A stretch of 43,504 bases of DNA. It comes from a virus. Made by a program: the position numbers and the translations under genes. Location: the IMG/VR virus record IMGVR_UViG_3300025132_000084, positions 1 through 43,504 of that record, one strand, 5' to 3'. Below, piece by piece: positions 38,074-43,504 of the stretch. Below the pieces are notes generated by a model, which saw only the letters and a program-made list of their open reading frames with translations, was not told the DNA's origin and did not search any database. The stretch's first letter is position 1. The number at the start of each line of letters is the position of its first letter.

Positions 38074-38373
38074 ATGGGAATAGGTTGTAGAAGTAGTGGT
38101 GTATTAACGGCGGCTAGTAATGCCATATTTTCGGGACAGTGTAAATTGGTTTCTATCCATGCCGTAGCAACAGGTTCAAATGCCACAACAATAAAGGTTT
38201 TTGATAATACTGCTGGAAGTGGAACAGAAGTAGCGAGACTAATTGTTGGAGGAAGTAATGCTCCTCATACTACTGAATTCGATATGCATGGTGTTATTTG
38301 CGGAACTGGTATTTTTGCTACTATTTCAGCAGGAACAGGCGAATCTGCGGCTATTTCCATAGAATTCTCTTGA
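38074..38373 (+). CDS. Small beta-rich virion protein
   Basis: A 99-residue protein with Gly/Ser/Thr-rich alternating strands, compatible with a jelly-roll or Ig-like decoration protein. ATG 38074 follows TTGAGGGAATACT. It belongs to the string of small virion-type genes after the capsid gene. No motif identifies it further. Confidence 0.55.
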   Translation: MGIGCRSSGVLTAASNAIFSGQCKLVSIHAVATGSNATTIKVFDNTAGSGTEVARLIVGGSNAPHTTEFDMHGVICGTGIFATISAGTGESAAISIEFS

Positions 38374-38382
38374 GGTGTTTTT

Positions 38383-38769
38383 TTGGCGGCTTTGAATCAA
38401 GATACTAGATTAGTGATGACTATATTATTTGTTGGAACCCTAAGTGGAGCGAATGTATTCTTTTATGCTCTATATGGTTCTACTTTCCCATATACCCCAA
38501 TAGCCCACGCTACTTTATTTGGGCTAATGACTATTGGAAGCATTATGGTAATGAAAGCCTTATTTGATTTAGCACTTAATGATAAAATCGAGATGTGGCT
38601 ACTTGATAGAAAGATAGCAGCCTATTGGGAAAGAAAGGCTAGAGATGAAGCACAAAGAAACAAGATGCGTGAAAGTGCTAGGCAATACAATACTAACTTC
38701 TATACTCCTCAAGGGCAAGAAGAAGATTCTAACACTGTTGGAAGTGAATTTTTAGCCACACTTCAATGA
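38383..38769 (+). CDS. Two-pass membrane protein
   Basis: A 128-residue protein from TTG 38383, after TTGAGGTGTTTT. Two hydrophobic segments at about 9-31 and 38-62 are followed by a long charged amphipathic helix (LLDRKIAAYWERKARDEAQR) and a polar tail. This suggests a hairpin in the membrane with a cytosolic helix. It is the first of three adjacent genes, with the membrane protein at 38779 and the GTPase at 38998. Confidence 0.65.
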   Translation: MAALNQDTRLVMTILFVGTLSGANVFFYALYGSTFPYTPIAHATLFGLMTIGSIMVMKALFDLALNDKIEMWLLDRKIAAYWERKARDEAQRNKMRESARQYNTNFYTPQGQEEDSNTVGSEFLATLQ

Positions 38770-38778
38770 GGTGGTTAA

Positions 38779-38997
38779 ATGGTATTTGGCGACTTGATGG
38801 GTTTTTCAGACTCAGACTATGCTTATAATCAGCAAAGAGCGCATTCTGCGGATGTCTTCTTTTTGAAGATGAGAGCATGGTTTTGGGGCTTTACTTTTAC
38901 ATTTGCTGGTTTTTTAGTTGGTAATATTCTAGGTGTTTTTGACATAAATATAATGGGTTGGATTGTTGATGGAGTAACAGGTCTTTGGGGGCATTAA
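38779..38997 (+). CDS. Single-pass membrane protein
   Basis: A 72-residue protein with a polar, aromatic N-terminus and a hydrophobic segment at about 32-55 (WFWGFTFTFAGFLVGNILGV), then an amphipathic end rich in Gly and Trp. The ATG at 38779 follows TGAGGTGGTTAA. It ends directly against the ATG of the GTPase at 38998, so coupled translation is likely. Candidate membrane partner of that GTPase; holin-like or fusion-like activity is possible, not shown. Confidence 0.65.
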   Translation: MVFGDLMGFSDSDYAYNQQRAHSADVFFLKMRAWFWGFTFTFAGFLVGNILGVFDINIMGWIVDGVTGLWGH

Positions 38998-39666
38998 ATG
39001 TCTCTAATGACAGGCTTCGCTATTTTAGTTGGTGAAGCAGTAATAGGTTTTTGGAAAAAGGTTCACGCCATTAATTTTGGAGTCTATGGGGCAACAATGG
39101 TGGGTAAAACAACATTAAGTCATCAATTAAGAACAAGAGGAGAAGTTCCACAAATTAATAAAAGAACAGTTGGTAGGGCTAGGGCTACTAGAAAAAATAT
39201 TAAAATAGATGGTAATTCACATACAATAAAAAGTGCTGACATAGGTGGGGAAGCGATATTCTGGAAAGAATGGGAAAAAGATATGATTTTAAGAAAACCC
39301 AAATATATTATATTTATGATTGACCATCGACATTTAGACAGTGAAGTTAATTTAGACCATCAAGTAGCGTGGAAATTTTTAGTAGATACTATAATAACAA
39401 ACCTTTGGTCAAATGGGAAAAGAAAAAAAGAAGCAGATTATCCCTTAGCAGTAGGTATTTGGGCTAACAAGTATGATGTTTGGGGAGAAAAATATCCTTT
39501 ATTAGAAGGTAAAACTATAGATAAACATCAAATATTTGAACCCTTTAAATATGGCATGAGGCAGTTGAATGATAAAGGAATCCCATGCTACAAGTATATA
39601 GTTTCAGCAAAATCAGATTCAGAAATGGTGTATAAAGGAATACTTACAATGATAAAGGATTATTGA
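38998..39666 (+). CDS. Ras/Arf-like small GTPase with N-terminal hydrophobic helix
   Basis: A 222-residue P-loop GTPase. G1 is GATMVGKT at 31-38, a Thr in the INKRTVGRAR region may be the switch I threonine, G3 is DIGGE at 81-85 (the DxGG type found in Arf, SR-beta and Ras-superfamily proteins), G4 is NKYD at 157-160 and G5 is SAK at 203-205. All nucleotide motifs are intact. The first 20 residues form a hydrophobic/amphipathic helix like the membrane-binding N-terminus of Arf. It directly follows two small membrane proteins. A membrane-associated switch in assembly, entry or egress is inferred; a viral small GTPase is rare. Confidence 0.85.
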   Translation: MSLMTGFAILVGEAVIGFWKKVHAINFGVYGATMVGKTTLSHQLRTRGEVPQINKRTVGRARATRKNIKIDGNSHTIKSADIGGEAIFWKEWEKDMILRKPKYIIFMIDHRHLDSEVNLDHQVAWKFLVDTIITNLWSNGKRKKEADYPLAVGIWANKYDVWGEKYPLLEGKTIDKHQIFEPFKYGMRQLNDKGIPCYKYIVSAKSDSEMVYKGILTMIKDY

Positions 39667-39671
39667 TTATT

Positions 39672-39878
39672 ATGTGGGAAAAAATATTAAAACATGATGC
39701 AACAGAAATAAATAAAAAAAACATATTAGAATATATTAAAAAAGATACTGATAATGCAAGGGTTGTAGAAATGTTATATAATAATTGGAAGAAAGATAAC
39801 TTTAGCACAAAATCAAGAGGTTATGATTCACTTAGATTATTCATAAAAGGATTAAAAGATTTAGAATGGGAACTATAA
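39672..39878 (+). CDS. Tagged small helical protein
   Basis: A 68-residue protein starting MWEKILK, the only clear tagged gene downstream of the capsid gene. It is charged and helical with no other motif. ATG 39672 follows GGATTATTGATTATT, a weak site overlapping the GTPase stop. Its presence far from the main tagged cluster shows that the tag is not just a product of local tandem duplication. Confidence 0.6.
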   Translation: MWEKILKHDATEINKKNILEYIKKDTDNARVVEMLYNNWKKDNFSTKSRGYDSLRLFIKGLKDLEWEL

Positions 39879-39896
39879 GAGAAAGAGGAATGAAAG

Positions 39897-40571
39897 ATGT
39901 ATCAGCAGCAAATTATAGGACAGAATGCCCCACAGAATTTTAACCCGCTACTCAATCCAATTGAGCAAGCAAGAACTTCTGGTAACATAGTAGAATACAA
40001 ACCACTAGCGATTAAACCAAAAAAACAAAAAAAGGAGTTTATTAAAATATTAACTGCGGAACCAAAGAGTTTTCTAGGAATTAAATATGGAAAAAAATTT
40101 AATCTAAAAGAAAGATGTGTAGTATGTGGAATGCATCACATATGGGAGGCAGGAGATTATCTTAGACCCCCAATGCCATTAGATAAAGTAGTGAAAGGTA
40201 GGCCGTTAATGGGAACCTATTGTCCTAAACATTCTTCTATTTTTAGACAGTTAGAAATACTTGACCAACAAATGTTAGCAGAAAAGCATGGGTTAGAGTA
40301 TAAAGGATTTAAGCCAAGGATGCCTAAAATACTAAAAGGTGGGCCATTAACTAATTTAAGTAAGAACGATATTGCTTCTCTTACTGCCGCAGGTTATTTA
40401 ATAAAGCCACCTGTTATGCGTGATAATAGGTCAGCCACTAACGAGGCTATCGAAATTGTTGGGGAAATAAATATACTAACAGATAGGTTGAATTACTTAA
40501 TGATACAGGCAGGGGTAAAAATAACAAAGCCTTTAGAAACTGAAGAAAAGAAAGAAGATAAAGAGGAATAA
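39897..40571 (+). CDS. Zinc-binding protein of unknown function
   Basis: A 224-residue protein with a Gln/Asn/Pro-rich N-terminus, then CVVCGMHH at about 74-81 and CPKH at about 109-112, together a plausible zinc site, and a helical C-terminal half ending in an acidic-basic tail. ATG 39897 follows AGAGGAATGAAAG. Located among virion genes, possibly a head or neck accessory protein. Confidence 0.6.
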   Translation: MYQQQIIGQNAPQNFNPLLNPIEQARTSGNIVEYKPLAIKPKKQKKEFIKILTAEPKSFLGIKYGKKFNLKERCVVCGMHHIWEAGDYLRPPMPLDKVVKGRPLMGTYCPKHSSIFRQLEILDQQMLAEKHGLEYKGFKPRMPKILKGGPLTNLSKNDIASLTAAGYLIKPPVMRDNRSATNEAIEIVGEINILTDRLNYLMIQAGVKITKPLETEEKKEDKEE

Positions 40572-40573
40572 AT

Positions 40574-41227
40574 ATGCCATTTGGAACAAGTAATAAAACT
40601 GTTTTAGGAGCAGTTCAAGCACAAAATGACCAGCAATTCAAGAATGTAAATAATTTACTTTCTTTACAAGACAATCATGTTGAAGAGTTTTTTCAATATC
40701 ATGGTGAGATGTTTTTTGTTGCGGTGGAAAAATTACTAGAAGACGTTATAGAAAGAGTAGTTTCACAAATGTTAGGAAAACTAGCCTTTACTACAAATGG
40801 TGGCAACATCTCTTTGAATCCAGAATGTCTAAGAGAATATGAGAGAATAACACAAGAAAATATTGATTTAGATATTCAAAAGATTCTTGGGGCTGCGTTA
40901 AATGCAGAGGTTATTAATCAAAGAAAAATGGCTAAGTCACAATATCTAGAATCTCAAGGTTTTGGTGGTGGCGGAGTGAATAATGCCCCTAGTGCTGGAA
41001 TGGCAGTAGCAGGAGTAACAGGAAATACTCAACAATACAATCAAGTAAATAATGCTATGAATAATGGTAGTGGTTATCCTATTCCTCCCTCTGGAACAGA
41101 TGGATATGGAAGACCATATTGGATTGACCCCTCTAATGGTCAAATGAGTTATGAGCCCCCTTCAAGTGGATTACATTTAGGTTCAGCCATACAAAAAGGT
41201 GCGGCTTGGGCAAAATGGTTAATGTGA
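40574..41227 (+). CDS. Protein with helical N-half and Gly/Pro/Tyr-rich C-half
   Basis: A 217-residue protein. The first 135 residues form helices; the rest is low-complexity, Gly/Asn/Pro/Tyr-rich (YGRPYWIDPSNGQMSYEPP) and likely flexible, as in surface or neck appendages. It starts 2 bp after the previous stop, after AGAGGAATAA. No enzyme motif. Virion role by context. Confidence 0.6.
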   Translation: MPFGTSNKTVLGAVQAQNDQQFKNVNNLLSLQDNHVEEFFQYHGEMFFVAVEKLLEDVIERVVSQMLGKLAFTTNGGNISLNPECLREYERITQENIDLDIQKILGAALNAEVINQRKMAKSQYLESQGFGGGGVNNAPSAGMAVAGVTGNTQQYNQVNNAMNNGSGYPIPPSGTDGYGRPYWIDPSNGQMSYEPPSSGLHLGSAIQKGAAWAKWLM

Positions 41228-41239
41228 AGGTGATTACAT

Positions 41240-42574
41240 TTGTCTGTTCAGTTTAGATTTGGAAAAAATAGCCAAACTTTACCAGAAGCAGAAAATACCT
41301 TTAAGAAAATATTTGCAGAATATTTGTCAAAAGATAGTGATGACCAAAACTTTCGTGAACTTTTCAGAAGAACTTTAGGGGATGCTAAAGCAAAAGGAAA
41401 CTATGATGAACTAACGCAAGAGTTTTCCGAGGTTCTTGAAAAAACAATCAAAGACAAAGAATTATCTTTACAAATGTATAAAGAGGATGCTGATGCATAC
41501 AGTGAGTATATTCGTGGAGATGAAAATGAAAGAGCAGAAGCAATAAAATTTGCCGAAGAAAATTCTTTATTTGATATATTGACTGATTCAAAAAAATATA
41601 ATCAGATGATTGGTGAAACTTCCCTTACATTGGGAAGAGATGTTTTAGATTTAGCACAAGAAAAGAAGTTGCCAAAATTAGATATTGATGAATTTTTGGC
41701 TTTAGAAGACTTAAACGAGTCTTATATTGAATTTATACATGATAGTATAGTGTTAAACATTAGTTTAGGAAAACCCGCTAAAACTACAAGAAATATGTAT
41801 GAAGCATACAATGGAGATATGAAAACATTGATGGCAATTCCTAAATTTGTAGATAGTCTAAATATTAATTACAGTCTAATTAAAAGCGAAGAAGATGCAA
41901 AGTATGATTTTGATGTCGAGGTTCCAGAACAATCCGATACTGCAAAAGTTATGGCAGACAAACTTAGAAACTATTATGTTGAATATATTAGAGATACTTT
42001 AGGAATTAAATCGGGAGGATTTATTCCTGAAGGCTCCTATTATACTAGAGGAGTAGAATCATCTGTGGAGTATAGGCCAGATACAAAAAATACATTTACT
42101 ATAAACATTTTATCTAGTGAATTAGAAGATGAATTATCTTACGATAACATTATGAAAAAAATAGAATCTATCCTACCTAACCACTTAAAGTTTGATATGC
42201 CAACAAATATTCTTGAAGTAGATTTAACTAAAGATATATTGGAGGGAATCGAAGAATCTGATGCCGTTCAAGCAAGAATAGAAGACTTATCTGTAATTAC
42301 AGAAATAAAACTATTTCACTTAAAACTCACAATAAGATTAAATCCCTTTACAAAAACCGAATGGAAAAAAGGAGATAAAGATAAATTACTAAAAAAACCT
42401 CTTAAAGAAGCGCTTCTTGTTTCAGAAAGAAGAATTGCTAAAATAGGAAAGTTTGATTTTAGTTATTATTCTAGAGAAGGTCAAATAAAGAAAGATAAAA
42501 TGAATGACCATCTTAATGAAATAAGGGTCAAATTGAAATATTTAAAAACTAATGGAGTAGATGGGGGAATATAA
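41240..42574 (+). CDS. Large late protein of unknown function
   Basis: A 444-residue, acidic, mainly helical protein with a strand-rich region at about 250-370. TTG 41240 is the start because GAAGGTGATTACAT precedes it, the same arrangement as for the TTG-started gene at 9321. Length, location before an adaptor-like gene and absence of catalytic motifs suggest a neck, tail or internal virion protein. I do not recognise the family. Confidence 0.65.
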   Translation: MSVQFRFGKNSQTLPEAENTFKKIFAEYLSKDSDDQNFRELFRRTLGDAKAKGNYDELTQEFSEVLEKTIKDKELSLQMYKEDADAYSEYIRGDENERAEAIKFAEENSLFDILTDSKKYNQMIGETSLTLGRDVLDLAQEKKLPKLDIDEFLALEDLNESYIEFIHDSIVLNISLGKPAKTTRNMYEAYNGDMKTLMAIPKFVDSLNINYSLIKSEEDAKYDFDVEVPEQSDTAKVMADKLRNYYVEYIRDTLGIKSGGFIPEGSYYTRGVESSVEYRPDTKNTFTINILSSELEDELSYDNIMKKIESILPNHLKFDMPTNILEVDLTKDILEGIEESDAVQARIEDLSVITEIKLFHLKLTIRLNPFTKTEWKKGDKDKLLKKPLKEALLVSERRIAKIGKFDFSYYSREGQIKKDKMNDHLNEIRVKLKYLKTNGVDGGI

Positions 42575-42575
42575 A

Positions 42576-43504
42576 ATGTCAATTACCTCATCTCCCAGTG
42601 ATTATTCTTTAGCAGGAACTCCTGACTATTCAGCCGGTATTGGTTTTTATACAGATTATATTCAAGTTGCTGATTTATTACAAGTTCCTCGTTTTGATGC
42701 TTCTGCGACTTATCCAACTAGAGCGCAAGTTGGTAACATAATAAAAAGAGTAGAAGGGATGGTTGACGATAAATTAAAAAGAAGTTATAGACCAATTGTA
42801 ACTAAAAAAGAGATTCATAATTTTGAATACACTAATAGAGCAGGAGCAACTCTTTATGGTGGTTATGTTGGTTTTATTCAACTAAGACAAATGAAAATTC
42901 AAAAGATTATTTCTTTACAAGTTTGGTCTGGAAGTGGATATAAAGAATTAGCATCAGCAGAAGCACAAATACAATTATTAGAAAATTTTAGAGATATTTA
43001 TTCTATTACTTTACAATTACCTAATAGCGGTGTTGAATTTGAGATGGTTGCAGAAAATACAGTAGGTAGTTTAGGCAATGATGAGTTTTGTAATACCTTT
43101 GGAATTAAAACAACTGTTAATGATATTATTTCATTAATTAATGAAGAATTTCCATCTACTAGACAATATACCAACGCTAATGCAGCAAAAAGTCTAACAA
43201 GTTCTAATTTGTCGATTTCGGACTTTTTCTTTGCCCAAAAAGAGGAAGGAAATGGGGCAAAGATTCTCGTTTCCTCCCTACTTTCGGGGGATGATGGGTC
43301 GGATTGTGTGGTGAAAATAAAGACCCAACAAGCGATGACCACTTCTAATACTAGCACTACTTTGACAGTAGCGGATTCCAGTAAATTAGTAGTAGGTATG
43401 GGAATATCGGGAACTAATATTCCTAGCGGAACGACAATTTCTACAATAGCAAGTTCTACATCAGTTACCATGAGTCAAGCGGCTACAGGAACAGGTAGTG
43501 CAAC
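42576..43504 (+). CDS. Partial adaptor-like protein with Thr/Ser-rich Ig-like domain
   Basis: An open frame from ATG 42576 to the window edge (309 codons seen). Residues of about 25-70 resemble the helical start of head-tail adaptor proteins (VADLLQVPRF and IIKRVEGMVDDKLKRSYRP), followed by strands. From about residue 245 the sequence turns into a Thr/Ser-rich, alternating-strand domain like Big/Ig-type domains of tail proteins. The base composition changes near 43190-43320, with G-runs and different codon use, pointing to a domain acquired by recombination. The C-terminus is outside the window. The role at the neck or tail is inferred. Confidence 0.6.
   Translation, partial: MSITSSPSDYSLAGTPDYSAGIGFYTDYIQVADLLQVPRFDASATYPTRAQVGNIIKRVEGMVDDKLKRSYRPIVTKKEIHNFEYTNRAGATLYGGYVGFIQLRQMKIQKIISLQVWSGSGYKELASAEAQIQLLENFRDIYSITLQLPNSGVEFEMVAENTVGSLGNDEFCNTFGIKTTVNDIISLINEEFPSTRQYTNANAAKSLTSSNLSISDFFFAQKEEGNGAKILVSSLLSGDDGSDCVVKIKTQQAMTTSNTSTTLTVADSSKLVVGMGISGTNIPSGTTISTIASSTSVTMSQAATGTGSA

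Noticed and set aside
42998-43471. Minus-strand frame opposite the last partial gene
   Set aside because: It is the antisense of an open + strand frame that extends to the window edge and carries ribosome site and adaptor-like features.

Overview
The window is best explained as about 43.5 kb of a tailed, HK97-fold dsDNA virus (Caudoviricetes type) that probably infects an archaeon. The viral part is direct: large terminase, portal, prohead protease with a nested scaffold, and major capsid protein lie in canonical order on the + strand. The archaeal part is inference. It rests on TATA-like boxes about 25 nt upstream of leaderless starts (5191, 8220), ribosome sites of the form GGAGGTGAT, an AT-rich genome with AGA as the usual Arg codon, and an ATP-dependent DNA ligase. 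A marine euryarchaeal or thaumarchaeal host is plausible but not shown. No tRNA, rRNA, CRISPR array, integrase or insertion sequence was seen.

Layout. (1) 1-3076, leftward: small zinc-ribbon proteins, a UvrD/Rep-type SF1 helicase, a small membrane zinc protein and one member of a three-paralog family. (2) 3077-3737: an intergenic control region with direct and inverted repeats, microsatellite-like DNA and divergent promoters; it is an origin candidate. (3) 3738-8219: small, mostly rightward accessory genes. Nearly every gap carries one copy of a repeated element, CAAAG-N4-7-ACCATATGGT-N0-8-CTTTG (nine copies, none recognised elsewhere in the window). A 153-nt candidate structured RNA sits between the last two copies. 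(4) 8220-13405: a leaderless coiled-coil gene, four tandem paralogs, an EF-hand mini-protein and unknown proteins. (5) 13411-25015: a zinc/HTH protein (candidate small terminase), two very large helical proteins, about a dozen small tagged proteins including two HExxH metallopeptidase-like proteins, then TerL. (6) 25025-27276: a winged-helix/LAGLIDADG protein and an apparently intact HMG-CoA lyase, lying between terminase and portal. (7) 27269-37073: portal, coiled-coil proteins, ATP-dependent DNA ligase, protease/scaffold and capsid protein. (8) 37084-43504: small virion proteins, two membrane proteins followed by a Ras/Arf-like GTPase, zinc-binding and neck-like proteins, and a partial gene running off the right edge.

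The most striking signal is a short peptide, roughly M-(S/T)-W-x-x-(I/V)-(L/I)-K, at the N-terminus of about 14 otherwise unrelated proteins. It also occurs internally in two fusion-like proteins. A related form, M-x-W-x-D-I-H-K-M, ends the scaffold and one other small protein. By analogy with the T4 capsid-targeting sequence on internal head proteins, I infer a modular tag that loads cargo into the procapsid. Other points of interest are the repeated intergenic element, the HMG-CoA lyase (host mevalonate metabolism) and the membrane-protein/GTPase trio.
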